NCBI GenBank assembly: GCA_963781785.1
Contig: CAWAHD010000005.1
Span: 1,612,001 to 1,676,000 of the forward strand
DNA from: CAWAHD01 sp963781785
GTDB lineage: Bacteria > Planctomycetota > Planctomycetia > Isosphaerales > Isosphaeraceae
Direction: 5' to 3'
Length of the DNA stretch: 64,000 nt
Shown here one piece after another: positions 42,242-51,116 of this stretch (position 1 is the stretch's first letter; the number at the start of each line of letters is the position of its first letter). Below the pieces are notes generated by a model, which made no database searches, was not told the origin of the DNA, and saw only the letters and a program-made list of their open reading frames with translations. The position numbers and the translations under genes are program-made.

Positions 42242-43939
42242 TCAGCGAAGTCGCTGCGCGTAGCCCGAGGAGTTCCGTTTCCTGTGGAGGCTCAGCCGCG
42301 CGGGATTGGGGCCCAGCGGCGGGGGCAGGATCCCGGGAGACCTCGCCAGAATGCGTTCGCCGGACGATTCATCCTGAAACCGCGCGACAAAGGAGATCGG
42401 TGGTGCAGATTTCGGCCAGTTCTCAAATTCCGATGGCAGGAGCAGGATGTATTTGCTGTAGGCTCCCTTCTGGAATTTGAGATGATCGGGGCTCTGGAGC
42501 TGGCGGACGCGTCGTTTGGTGAAGAACGCCAGGTCGGCCGGCCATTCGTGCAGGGTATACAACGTCCAGGTGCGAGGCATCCACTGGGCGATTGCCCGGG
42601 CCCACGGTCCTTGACTATACCGGTAATTCCACTCGGGAGCATAGTACCCCCAGTAGACCAGTTTGAGCCCGAGCGCGAGCAAGAGGACCACGATCACGGC
42701 CAACCGGGAATCCCGGCCGATCATGGACAGCCACGCCAGGAACGCGACCACGAGCACCAAGAGGGCCATGACGACGCCGATGGTGCGGTAGTACGGCAGA
42801 CACAGGGTACAGATATAGGTTCCGTAGAGAACCACGCCGAGCCAGATTGCGACCAAGCACGAAAACAGGGCGAAGAAGACGCGGCCGCTCGATCGGCTGA
42901 GCGTTTTTGTCCAAGCCGACTCCAGAGCGGCGGCGGCGACAATGAGCAGACCGGCGAGGCCGACAACCCGCGCGGGCTGGCTCAGGCCAGGGACGATGGT
43001 CCCGCCAATCAGGCTGGCGAGCGCAACCTGAAGCCAGCCATAGACCCAGGCTCTTCCCGCGGGACTCCAGCTCGCGCGCACCGAGGAGCCCAGTGCCAGG
43101 AATGCGAAAAAGCTCCACGGCACGCCCAGGCCAAGGATTCCCAGGGCGAGCGACCACGACGGCTTCTCGGTGAGCGGCAAGGTCAGGGCGGCCGCCCAGA
43201 CTTCCGCCGACGACGCCCGGACGGTCTCGAACGACCAGAGCGCAAACGTCAACACGACCGGAACGACGAGACGAAACGAGAATCGGGCGGTGGTGCGCCC
43301 GACCACCAGAATCGCCAGACCGATCAGTGCCAGCGGAGGCCAACCGCCCGCCAGGAACGCAAGCGAGACCCAGACCCCGGCGATCCAGTCTGACCCTCGG
43401 GTCATCACCCGGTCGATCGCAAGAAGGGTGGCCAGTCCCAGGATCAGGTCCAGCCCCGATGCGCCGGACCGATCGATCAAGCCCAGGCTGCCGAACCAGC
43501 AGACTCCGAACAGAAGACCGGCTCGACGGCTCAATGCGCCGGCCGTGCGATGGGCCAGGGTCCAGCCGAGGAGGATGGCCGCCAGCGCCGCCGGCCAGCG
43601 GACGGCCGCCGAGCCGGGCCGGCCTCCCGGCTCGAGTTGAGCAAACAGGACGCTGGGCCAGACCTGGGCGGGCCAGAGGTCGGGAGCCCAGAATCCGAAG
43701 ACCTGACCCAGCGGCCCGAGCCGTTCGCCGGCCGATAACCCCAGCCGTGCGTCCTGCGAACCCAGGTCCAGGTCGGTTGCGCCGACCACCACGAAGATCA
43801 GCGCCAGCACCACCAGCGCGATACTGCTGGATACCGCAGCAAGGCCAATCCTGAGATCGCCTGAAGAAGCCGGAGCCGTCCGATCGCTCTGGCGCAAGAC
43901 GATTCGAGCCAACGTCGTGAAGGCCGGATCGAGGTTCAT
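42242..43939 (-). CDS. Polytopic GT-C-like membrane glycosyltransferase
   Basis: The 565-residue protein has about twelve hydrophobic helices. The first extracytoplasmic loop (DLDLGSQDARLGLSAGERLG) and the WPAALAAILLGWTLAHRTAG region fit ArnT/PMT-like GT-C transferases. A soluble C-terminal domain (about residues 450-565) begins YYAPEWNYRYSQGPW. Its start overlaps the phosphatase gene stop as ATGA, so the two are translationally coupled. The donor and acceptor are unknown. Confidence 0.68.
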   Translation of the reverse strand: MNLDPAFTTLARIVLRQSDRTAPASSGDLRIGLAAVSSSIALVVLALIFVVVGATDLDLGSQDARLGLSAGERLGPLGQVFGFWAPDLWPAQVWPSVLFAQLEPGGRPGSAAVRWPAALAAILLGWTLAHRTAGALSRRAGLLFGVCWFGSLGLIDRSGASGLDLILGLATLLAIDRVMTRGSDWIAGVWVSLAFLAGGWPPLALIGLAILVVGRTTARFSFRLVVPVVLTFALWSFETVRASSAEVWAAALTLPLTEKPSWSLALGILGLGVPWSFFAFLALGSSVRASWSPAGRAWVYGWLQVALASLIGGTIVPGLSQPARVVGLAGLLIVAAAALESAWTKTLSRSSGRVFFALFSCLVAIWLGVVLYGTYICTLCLPYYRTIGVVMALLVLVVAFLAWLSMIGRDSRLAVIVVLLLALGLKLVYWGYYAPEWNYRYSQGPWARAIAQWMPRTWTLYTLHEWPADLAFFTKRRVRQLQSPDHLKFQKGAYSKYILLLPSEFENWPKSAPPISFVARFQDESSGERILARSPGILPPPLGPNPARLSLHRKRNSSGYAQRLR

Positions 43940-44625
43940 TGGCGGACTCCGGGGCCAGGTATTGCCGCTGCGCGAACGGCCGTGCTGGCTGGCATTTCCT
44001 CGGACGGTTCGATCGTCGGTTCGTCGGACCGATCGCTCGCCGGTATGAGAGCGCGATTGCGGTCATCCAGCATCTCGGCCCTGGGCCTCTTTGACGTCGG
44101 CTTGTTCTTCGCCATCGCGTATATGTAGCCCGGCAACCAACCGTACTTGTAGGTTTGACGGCGCATCTCGACGGCCACGTCGTCGATCGTCCAGCCGTCG
44201 CGCTCGAAGCGATACATAGCCACGGCGGCGCCCGTCCGGCAGGTTCCCCGCGCACAGTGAACCAGCGCCGGCCGACGGTCGGGATCATCGATGATCTTGA
44301 GGATCTCGCGGAACTGCCACTCTTCACCGAAGCCGTCGCCGGGCATCGGTAGATTGACGAAATCCACGCCGATCCGCGCCGCCAGTTCTCGCTCGGCTTC
44401 CAGCTCGGCACCGTGCATCTGAAGGTTGATCACGGTCCGGATCCCATGGCGCTTGACGGCCTCGGTGAGCTGCTGGCTGGTCAATTGACCGCTGCGATAG
44501 AGGACGCCTCGCTTGGCCTCGTCCCAGTGATCCCAGACCAGCCGGCCCTGGCGATCCAGCGCGATCAACCAGCCTGCGATGACCGCGGCGAACAGGGGGA
44601 TCAGCGCGAACAGCACCTTGCGCAT
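43936..44625 (-). CDS. Membrane-anchored dual-specificity/tyrosine phosphatase-like protein
   Basis: An N-terminal helix (residues 4-23) anchors the protein. The phosphatase signature HCARGTCRTG gives C124 and R130, and a general acid could be the Asp of MPGDGFG. The C-terminal 60 residues are low-complexity and Pro/Ala-rich. Family members remove phosphate from tyrosine, serine or phospholipids. Coupling to a membrane glycosyltransferase raises the possibility of a lipid-phosphate substrate, which is inference. Confidence 0.82.
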   Translation of the reverse strand: MRKVLFALIPLFAAVIAGWLIALDRQGRLVWDHWDEAKRGVLYRSGQLTSQQLTEAVKRHGIRTVINLQMHGAELEAERELAARIGVDFVNLPMPGDGFGEEWQFREILKIIDDPDRRPALVHCARGTCRTGAAVAMYRFERDGWTIDDVAVEMRRQTYKYGWLPGYIYAMAKNKPTSKRPRAEMLDDRNRALIPASDRSDEPTIEPSEEMPASTAVRAAAIPGPGVRQ

Positions 44626-45340
44626 CGAGCGGGGTCCTCGCAGACGGAATTCACAGGTCCGTGCCGCGGAATGGTTTGGGGAGAAAGATCCCGAAAACCG
44701 TCTCGCTGGTGGGCGTGCGCCGGTGCAAACGGCGCCAAGCCGTCGGTCGAGAAGAGGCGGGTCCCGGGCAAAGTGGGCAATTCGAGGTGTCGACCGCCCT
44801 ATCGCGGCGAGGAATCATAGGATAGATCGAGACAGCGGTCAATCCGAGCCTTCGCGTCGACGAGGCGTGGGGGCTGCAATCCTGCGGGACCACGGCGGGG
44901 GCATCTGGGGGATCGCAGAGTTTGTGTGCAATACTGCCGACTCTCCACCGTCTCACTCCTTTTCTATTTGGCAGATCGATGTGTCACATGTGTCACCGTG
45001 TCACCCGCGATCGCAGAACCTGCATAATGCTCACGAGCGGCGCTTCCGTGGGCCGCAAAACCCGCGCGACCGGCACGCGCGACCAGCCGCGGATGGCACG
45101 GCATGGCGTCAGCACCGCAGGGCATGTGTCACCCCGATGCGGCACTCTGGGGAGTCGACGAGCCTTGTGCCGTCGTGCAATCCGCTCATCCGGCGGGATC
45201 GTGAAAGTCCTAACGCGGATCAGCAGGGTGGCGCCGGCCGTGCGTTTCCGCTCGATGGCGCCGGATCGGCTCAATCTGCGGGATCGAGCGGGCCTGCCGC
45301 TCCCGCGGCTTGGCGCGACGAGAACGAACGGAAGGCGGAA
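44626..45340. other. Intergenic stretch with four GTGTCAC motifs
   Basis: GTGTCAC occurs at 44981-44987, 44990-44996, 44998-45004 and 45126-45132, the first three at 8-9-bp steps. The stretch lies on the 3' side of a mobile-element ATPase. Iteron-like spacing is suggestive of a replication or partition site, but nothing else confirms it. No gene is supported here. Confidence 0.45.
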
Positions 45341-46828
45341 TCATTCGGGCAGCACGATTCCGTCCGTGAAATGCGGGCCTACCGAATGGTCGAAGCTCGG
45401 GTCGGCATCGATCTTGATCAACCGGGCATGTTTCGTGCGCCGGAATGTGACGGTGATGCCCCGGGTTCGAAGTAGCGGAGCGATGCGCCTCAACTCGTCG
45501 TAAAATGCCCGCGGCGATTGGATCCAGCGCGACGAGGCTCTCTCTTTGGGCGACACCGCGTGGGAAAGTTCCTCGATCATCTCGGTGGCGGACTTTGTCC
45601 AATTCCTCAACCCTCCCAGGCTGGCGGAATCGAGCAGAGTTCGAGCGAGAGTGGATTCCTCGAGGTGATTCACGGTGGTGGCCTGGCGATCCTCGGCATA
45701 GCCGGCCAGGAACATGCCGGCCGGCGAGTCGACGGCCTGATTGACGGCTTCACCGAAGCACGCGAAATCGGCCAGTCGCGGCGGTTCGGCGAGCTGCACC
45801 GACGGGAGCAGGTAGAGGCCCCCCGTGAATGCATTGAGCAGTCCGCCCAAGAGCGCGGGATAGTCGGCCTCGAACGACCGCCAGAACTCCTCCTCACCCC
45901 GCCGGTTGCGGGGCATGATCGGTGCCAGGGTCAGTGAGAGGCAGCGGTCATTGAGGTCGGCCCGGTCGATGAAGTCGGGGATTCCGTTCAAGATCGTGGG
46001 CCTCTTCGCGTTCACGTCCTCGCGCAGATCGCCCGAGAACGGGCGGCGGCTGGAGTGTCCGCCGCCGGTTGCAATATTGCATAACCCATCCGCCAGGTGT
46101 GGGGAGATTCGAGAGATGTTATCGAGCGCGAGCAGCCACCCGTTATGTGCGGTGACCATCAGGTCGCGAACGCTTTGAGGTGCGGTGATCAGCGGCGTTT
46201 GGTGGGGGTCGATGAGCAGTCTGGCGATTCGCGTGAGGGTGCTCTTGGCGCTTCCCTGTTCACCGTGGATGACCAGGATGGGGTAATGGCCAACCGGCTG
46301 GTACGCCGCGGCCAACCAGCCGATGAAAAGACAAAAGTCGACGTCGCTCAGGTTGACGTACTGGCGGAGGAGGCTGATCGACCCGTTGGCGAGGGGGGTG
46401 GGAAGCGGCAGCATCCCATCGGGGCGAAAAAAACGGACGGGCGGGCGGTCGACGATCGACCATCCCTCGGGAGTCATCTTGATGGCCTGGTCGCTGGAAT
46501 TGGCGAGGTCGAGGTAGTAATCCCAGGCGGCGGCGCCGCCGTGCAGGCTTCGGTCGCGGCCGACGCGCACGAACACGGGTTGGGTGCGCTTTCGAGATCG
46601 GGCCTGGACTGCGATCGCGCGGGCCACCCGGGTGACGACAGATGCCGCGGGCATCTGACCGTGTGCCGCGCGGTAGCGGTCCACCAGCCAGTCGTGAAAT
46701 GCACTGGACCGAACGGGGAGGACATCGTGCCGCTCGCCGAACGGCACCTCAACGTAATACCGGCCCTCGGGCGAGCGAAACGTTTCCGCCCCGGCGGCGG
46801 CGGCCAGAAGCGCGTCGCTCTGCCCCAT
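45341..46828 (-). CDS. Mobile-element ATPase/helicase-like protein (D5-like)
   Basis: The 495-residue protein has a Walker A motif GEQGSAKST (residues 189-197), a Walker B-like strand WLLALDNIS and a following Arg-rich region. The N-terminal 130 residues resemble the linker of primase-helicase proteins. Such ATPases occur on phages, plasmids and integrated elements and unwind DNA at a replication fork. No primase domain is fused and none is seen upstream. It marks the start of the accessory island. Confidence 0.65.
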   Translation of the reverse strand: MGQSDALLAAAAGAETFRSPEGRYYVEVPFGERHDVLPVRSSAFHDWLVDRYRAAHGQMPAASVVTRVARAIAVQARSRKRTQPVFVRVGRDRSLHGGAAAWDYYLDLANSSDQAIKMTPEGWSIVDRPPVRFFRPDGMLPLPTPLANGSISLLRQYVNLSDVDFCLFIGWLAAAYQPVGHYPILVIHGEQGSAKSTLTRIARLLIDPHQTPLITAPQSVRDLMVTAHNGWLLALDNISRISPHLADGLCNIATGGGHSSRRPFSGDLREDVNAKRPTILNGIPDFIDRADLNDRCLSLTLAPIMPRNRRGEEEFWRSFEADYPALLGGLLNAFTGGLYLLPSVQLAEPPRLADFACFGEAVNQAVDSPAGMFLAGYAEDRQATTVNHLEESTLARTLLDSASLGGLRNWTKSATEMIEELSHAVSPKERASSRWIQSPRAFYDELRRIAPLLRTRGITVTFRRTKHARLIKIDADPSFDHSVGPHFTDGIVLPE

Positions 46829-47942
46829 TATTCTTGGCGCATTCGATCCTGCTGCTTTCCTCGGTCGCCATTGCTGGATTCATCGTCGCTGCGCTCGCAA
46901 TTGGGTGATTTCGTTAACTTCAAGTACTCTAGAGGCTTACGGCTTATCGACTGTCCGAGCGCGAACTATTAGGTTTTTTTGGCTCGCGTTCGTTTTTTAA
47001 AGAAAGGACAGGTACTTTTGGGACGAAGAGACCGAGCGGAATCGCACACGTAGCCGATTGATGGAACGCTTGTCTCCGCCCGATTCTTAGTTGCGATCCC
47101 GTTGCAAAACCGGCGTGAATTCCGCCTGCGTTCCGCGAGCTGGGGGCGATCTTGCCGGTTGTGCCAAACGAAAGGGATCCGGCGGCCATTCGCATCGTTT
47201 CCCACCACGCCGCACGGCCCGCCATGTGGTAGAAATGGGGAAAGTCTGCGCCTTGGCGATGGCTCTCTGGATCGCGACATATCTCCGAAACAATATTCGT
47301 GGGTCGGAGAGTCCTGAGACAGTACTGGCGTGGCCCACCCAGCTCAGCGAATTCGCAGAGGGGTAGGGGTGGTTATTGACCAAGGATGACCGATGAATCA
47401 AACATCTCGCCTCTTTGAGTCCGCTTCTGGACGGCGATCCTCCGTAGTGGGCTGAGGAAAACTTGGCCCTCCCGCATTTCGCGCTTCCCACCAGCTTTGC
47501 CGCGCGAATGGACTCTCCTGAGGGATTACATAAGGAACCCAGGAAGGCAGGAGGCCAGAGAATCCGGAAGTTGGATGTCACTCCGGCCGTTTTCAGTGAT
47601 GGCCCTCAGGGTCTGGCACCACAAGCCATTCTCGCCGACATTCTGATCTTGTGTGCCTTGTCTGGCTGCTGAATCAGGCTGCCGTCTCGCTCTTCACTTC
47701 GTTGCCTTCGTTTGCTTCTGTTCAAGGCGTATTGGCAGCGGTGTGGATGGCCGGCGCATGGTGCAGGTCGGATCTTGGAACAGAAGCAAACGAAGGAAAC
47801 GAAGATTTCGATGTGGCTTCCACAGCGCCATCGCGTCCCGGGGCTGTTCCTGCCTTCCTGCCCTCCTCGTCCTCTGTTTTGAACGGGGCTTCTGTCCGAC
47901 AGCGCATCAAAGTCCGCTTTTTGCCGGTTGTGTCGGTCGGAG
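46829..47942. other. Gene-free stretch with a 30-bp imperfect inverted repeat
   Basis: Arms at 47697-47726 and 47774-47804 (TTCGTTTGCTTCTGTTC and its complement) can form a long hairpin. AT-rich patches near 46900-47000 have GGACAGGTACTTTTGGG-type sequence like that beside REP transposons. No coding region is supported. Confidence 0.5.
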
Positions 47943-48121
47943 ACGAAGGACAGGCAACGCGGCACATCCATGACGCCACGCTATCAGACGCGCGCACCCG
48001 CTTTGCCTCGCCGCCAGGGCGCCATTGGCCGAATGTGGGAGTCACGCAGCAGTCTCAACCATCTTGCTACAGGAACGTTACGACGGTCGACCTGATTCAT
48101 TCGCCGGGTGGCGCAGACGCG
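47943..48121. repeat. Dispersed repeat family A, copy 1
   Basis: The 179-bp unit starts CGAAGGACAGGCAA and ends ATTCATTCGCCGGGTGGCG. Copies 2 (50643-50824) and 3 (56333-56517) are clearly homologous through their full length with scattered differences. This copy ends at the beginning of a truncated polymorphic-toxin C-terminus. Confidence 0.9.
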
Positions 48122-48482
48122 TACGCTGGCCGGGTTTTCTCTTCAACTCACCACCGACCGGATCAAGATTACGAGTCGGGGGATCGGTGTCGTGGAACCG
48201 CACGTTGGCCGGTTCGGTCTCGACGCAGCATACCGGGGGATGATCCAGAGGCTCCGGGACATCGCCCCCGGAGAGCGTCAACCGACTCGAGCCGACTTGA
48301 ACTTTTACTCCCATGAACTGCGGGAGTTCGTGCGACACAGGCAGTTAGGATGGCAATCCGGTAAGCTGGCTGATCGAGATGCTGCCCACGAACTTTGGAA
48401 CAGCGCCTACACTGCAACCTTGGAGGATTATGGGTTGCGGGAAGGGCCGGGGGTTCTCTACCATCCAAGCGTCGAGCCATAA
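48108..48482 (+). CDS. Truncated polymorphic-toxin C-terminal region
   Basis: The 124-residue frame starts GTG inside repeat copy A1. RIKITSRGIGVVEPHVGRFG and YSHELREFVRHRQLGW followed by LWNSAYTATLEDYGLREGPGVLYHP match the conserved C-terminal segment of large planctomycete RHS-like or similar secreted proteins as I know them. The N-terminal body is missing, so it is probably an orphan fragment. A small winged-helix gene follows after 22 bases, possibly its cognate partner. Confidence 0.5.
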   Translation: MAQTRTLAGFSLQLTTDRIKITSRGIGVVEPHVGRFGLDAAYRGMIQRLRDIAPGERQPTRADLNFYSHELREFVRHRQLGWQSGKLADRDAAHELWNSAYTATLEDYGLREGPGVLYHPSVEP

Positions 48483-48504
48483 CCGGATTCTGTTGAGGAG
48501 TACT

Positions 48505-48760
48505 TTGAGTCCGTTGCAGGTCGCCATCCTGAAGATCATCGAGGCCAACGACGGGAAGCTTCAGCTGGTATCAGCTCGACCGGGCTTTGACTCACCGAGC
48601 TGGCGTCGATCCGGGGATCGTGTCGAGGGGTCTGATACCCGCTCTCCGTGAGCTAGAACAGGCTGGTTTTATCACCGCAAGCGTCAGCCATAACCCGGCA
48701 CAGCCCTCGTACTCGGTTACGCCGGCTGGCCAGGAACAACTGAGAGTTCAACGAGCCTGA
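48505..48760 (+). CDS. Small winged-helix protein (one frame change)
   Basis: The likely start is TTG with GAGGAG upstream: LSPLQVAILKIIEANDGK. A one-base frame change near 48575 leads to WYQLDRALTHRAG, LIPALRELEQAGFITAS and YSVTPAGQEQL, the pattern of a PadR/MarR-type winged helix of about 84 residues. It follows a toxin fragment and may be an immunity or regulatory partner; this is inference. Confidence 0.5.
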
Positions 48761-48854
48761 CTGGCACCGACCACCTCGCCATCCAGCCGTCCCTTCCGGC
48801 GTTCGCATCACCGCCCTGCCCCTGCGAGCGAACGAACAAAGGGACGGAAACCGG

Positions 48855-49188
48855 GGACGGAAACCGGGACGCCATTCGTGCTGAGCTCGATCGGCCGTTC
48901 TGGGATTCATTTTTATCATGCCGAGGACTGCTAGAGTCGCGCCTGGTGGGCAGGTTTGTCGCGTCTTGAACCGAAAAGAACGAGACCGACTGCGCCTGAG
49001 CATGGAGCGAGGACGACCCTACGGCGACGACGAGTGGGTACGTCGAACGGTAAAAGAGCTCGGCTTGGAGCACACCGTCCGCCCGGAGGGACGGCCGCGC
49101 AAGGTAAGCTAGCCCGGGAGCGAACTCGTTCGCCAAATTCGTGCAACACCACCCGAACGCAAAACTGTCCGCGTCCCCGTTTCTTTCC
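48855..49188 (+). mobile_element. Internally deleted RAYT element (334 bp)
   Basis: Ends match the larger element at 51625-52436: GGACGGAAACCGGGACG at the left and AAAACTGTCCGCGTCCCCGTTTCTTTCC at the right. A 64-codon frame (48918-49112) joins the first 19 residues of the transposase (MPRTARVAPGGQVCRVLNR) directly to the last 45 (KERDRLRLSMERGRPY...), so about 480 bp of the middle is lost, in frame. It is a non-autonomous, MITE-like derivative that would need the transposase in trans. Confidence 0.85.
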
Positions 49189-49215
49189 CCAGTCAGGTAG
49201 CTCGGAGATAGCGTC

Positions 49216-49590
49216 ATGAAGTTGGGACTTCCGTTCGTCACGTTTCAGGTCGAGGACGGAGTTGCTTTGCTTGGGTTTGCTGATGACGAGTTCAATACCA
49301 GGCAGTACCTTCTGCTACAACGAACGCTCAACGCCACGGATCAGGATCGTGGCTTGAGTCAAGACAAGGTTCACATCCAACTCAATGAACGGTCAGCGTA
49401 CGGCGACGTGGAGGAGGCCCAGCTTGAAAATGGGCGGTTACTTCTTCGGCTTGACCACGCAACGGCACGCCAGATAAGCGATGGCGAAGCTATCGAAGTG
49501 GCATTCGGACCAGCGAACTGGAACGCCATCGCATCGCATCTTCGTTTGTTGCTTGGGGATGAGCGCGTCCGTTTGCGCAGCGAAGCCTGA
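49216..49590 (+). CDS. Imm10-like immunity protein
   Basis: The 124-residue protein has the Imm10 pattern of polymorphic-toxin immunity proteins: FADDEFNTRQYLLLQRTL, a QDRGLSQDKVHIQLNE strand, YGDVEEAQLENGRLLLRL and an IEVAFG strand. A CGGAGA precedes the ATG at 49216. It would neutralise a matching secreted toxin in the cytoplasm; the cognate toxin is not present. It lies immediately after the deleted RAYT element. Confidence 0.6.
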   Translation: MKLGLPFVTFQVEDGVALLGFADDEFNTRQYLLLQRTLNATDQDRGLSQDKVHIQLNERSAYGDVEEAQLENGRLLLRLDHATARQISDGEAIEVAFGPANWNAIASHLRLLLGDERVRLRSEA

Positions 49591-49598
49591 ACTGGGAA

Positions 49599-49774
49599 GG
49601 AAAGACAGCCAGGTCGGAGTTGGCAAGACGGGGGTTCAGGAACCTAGGGACGGACGGAGACCGTGCGCCACGGGGTACGTGGCGTTTTGTTTACTGATCG
49701 GCTCGTAGACCGTTCGGACAAGAGGCCACCTCTGTCGAAAGGAAAGACAGCCAGGTGGGAGTTGGCAAGACGGG
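49599..49774. repeat. Pair of 34-bp direct repeats
   Basis: GGAAAGACAGCCAGGT(C/G)GGAG and the following 14 bases occur at 49599-49632 and 49741-49774 with one mismatch, 142 bp apart. They flank a gene-free segment between an immunity gene and a kinase-toxin fragment. Confidence 0.85.
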
Positions 49775-49891
49775 CTCCAGGAATGGGAAGGGAGGCTTTG
49801 CGGCGGTCGACGGCGGCGGTAAGATCGAAGGTGGCATTGAGGTTGCGGCGGGGCGGGATGGTGAGCTGCTGCGGGTCTTGAGCAGACACCC

Positions 49892-50182
49892 GTGTGTGAC
49901 CTGAACGTCAAGGGGCTGGAAGCGTTCGCCGTGGGCGCGATGCCAGCCTTGGTGCCTAACACGTCGGGTGCGGACGGGATGCCTCAGGTCGGTCAGGAGC
50001 TTGGGCGTGGCACCGAGGGCGTCGTCTACGAGAACCTCGATCAACCGGGTTGGGTGGTCAAGGAATACCACCAGAGTGGCGCCTCCCCGTTCCAGGCCAG
50101 GAACGAGTTCCAAAACCTGGAGAGGGCTCGGGCTATTCTTCCTGACAATGTGGTCAAGGCCCAGGCCCCTGCTGATCCTTGA
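49892..50182 (+). pseudogene. OspG-like kinase toxin, N-lobe fragment
   Basis: GLEAFAVGAMPALVPN is the pre-toxin linker of planctomycete polymorphic toxins, followed by a kinase glycine loop and Lys (GRGTEGVVY, WVVKEYH). The frame stops after QAPADP, and the next triplets in another frame (QGLLLEEIGL) continue the kinase only briefly. The catalytic HRD and DFG motifs are absent, so the toxin is dead. The upstream secretion and repeat regions are also missing. Confidence 0.55.
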
Positions 50183-50210
50183 CAGGGCTTGCTCCTCGAA
50201 GAGATTGGAC

Positions 50211-50552
50211 TTGTACGATCTGGAGCCCCAAGAGGCGACCGCACAGGAGCTGGTTGCGTTCGCCAAACAGCGAGGAGCCGATCTGAGTTCGACATGCCAT
50301 GATTTTGCTTTCTTCAACGAGGGCAGGTTCATCTTGGTCTGGCGAAAACAGGGCGAGGTCCATTACAACATGCAAGGATCAATAGACGTATTGCCTGCGA
50401 CGTACAAGGCGTCTGCCACTGCTTTCCGAGGCATGTGGCGCGAAGCAGGTACGCTTGCGGATTTGGAGCATGCTCTCGAGCTTCTCAAGGCGTGCCTGAT
50501 CGACAGGAAAGAGGTAGACGAGTTGCCTCAGAGAAGTATGAGGCGAGAATGA
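50211..50552 (+). CDS. Putative immunity-type protein downstream of a kinase-toxin fragment
   Basis: The TTG start at 50211 has GAAGAG upstream. The 113-residue product (YDLEPQEATAQELVAFAKQR, HDFAFFNEGRFILVWRKQGE, ALELLKACLIDRKEV) is small, acidic and without signal or membrane segment, as expected of an immunity protein. I do not recognise the family; the assignment comes from position. The same frame extends upstream without an ATG. Confidence 0.4.
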   Translation: MYDLEPQEATAQELVAFAKQRGADLSSTCHDFAFFNEGRFILVWRKQGEVHYNMQGSIDVLPATYKASATAFRGMWREAGTLADLEHALELLKACLIDRKEVDELPQRSMRRE

Positions 50553-50642
50553 ATCGGTTGACAGCACGGGCAAACCGGCGACCGGGACGTAGCCGGCCTT
50601 CACCGCCACCCTGACGGCCCCGCGGGACACGTGGAGCGGAAG

Positions 50643-50824
50643 GCGAAGGACAGGCAATGCGGCTGCACATCCATCCCGCCGCGCTACCAAACCAGCCGCG
50701 CACCCGCTCTGGCTCGCCACCAGGCCGCCGTTGGCCGAATGCGGGAGTTACACAGCAAACCAAACCATCTTGCTACACAAAGGTTACGGCGGTCGATCTG
50801 ATTCATTCGCCGAGTGCCGCCGAC
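50643..50824. repeat. Dispersed repeat family A, copy 2
   Basis: Homologous to copies 1 and 3 over the full unit. A partial duplicate of its end (CATTCGCCGAGTGGCGCCGACCCC) follows at about 50845-50870. It lies directly before a DUF3990-like toxin fragment. Confidence 0.9.
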
Positions 50825-50893
50825 CCCTCAACGCCTGGCCTTCCTGTCCATTCGCCGAGTGGCGCCGACCCCCGGCGATGCCTGTCCTTCCTC

Positions 50894-51100
50894 TCTTACG
50901 ATCACCTGGGACCGGTCTCCGAATCCGGTGGTGAGTGGTACGATATTGTCTGCGGCCCCGTGGCCGCCTTCTGGGACCAGCGAAGCGCGATGAACGACGC
51001 CGACCAGATCAGTTTCCACACCATCACGGCGGCTAAGCTATTGACCGACTTGATCAAGAGCGGAAATTCGACAGAATACGAGTGGAAGGTCGTGACCTGA
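50894..51100 (+). pseudogene. DUF3990-like toxin, C-terminal fragment
   Basis: EWYDIVCGPVAAFWDQRSA followed by DADQISFHT resembles the end of DUF3990 proteins, ADP-ribosyltransferase-like domains used as toxins. The N-terminal catalytic part (HGT, DFGxGFY) is missing; sequence upstream is repeat A. A small gene follows after 16 bases. Confidence 0.5.
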
Positions 51101-51116
51101 GAACCGGAGGCAGAAC

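Noticed and set aside
42029..43393. 454-codon plus-strand open frame rich in Arg, Gln and Glu
   Set aside because: It is antisense to the GT-C membrane protein; the composition is that of a shadow of hydrophobic codons.
47087..47581. 164-codon minus-strand open frame in the gap after the mobile ATPase
   Set aside because: Its product has no family features and overlaps low-complexity sequence; not supported as a gene.
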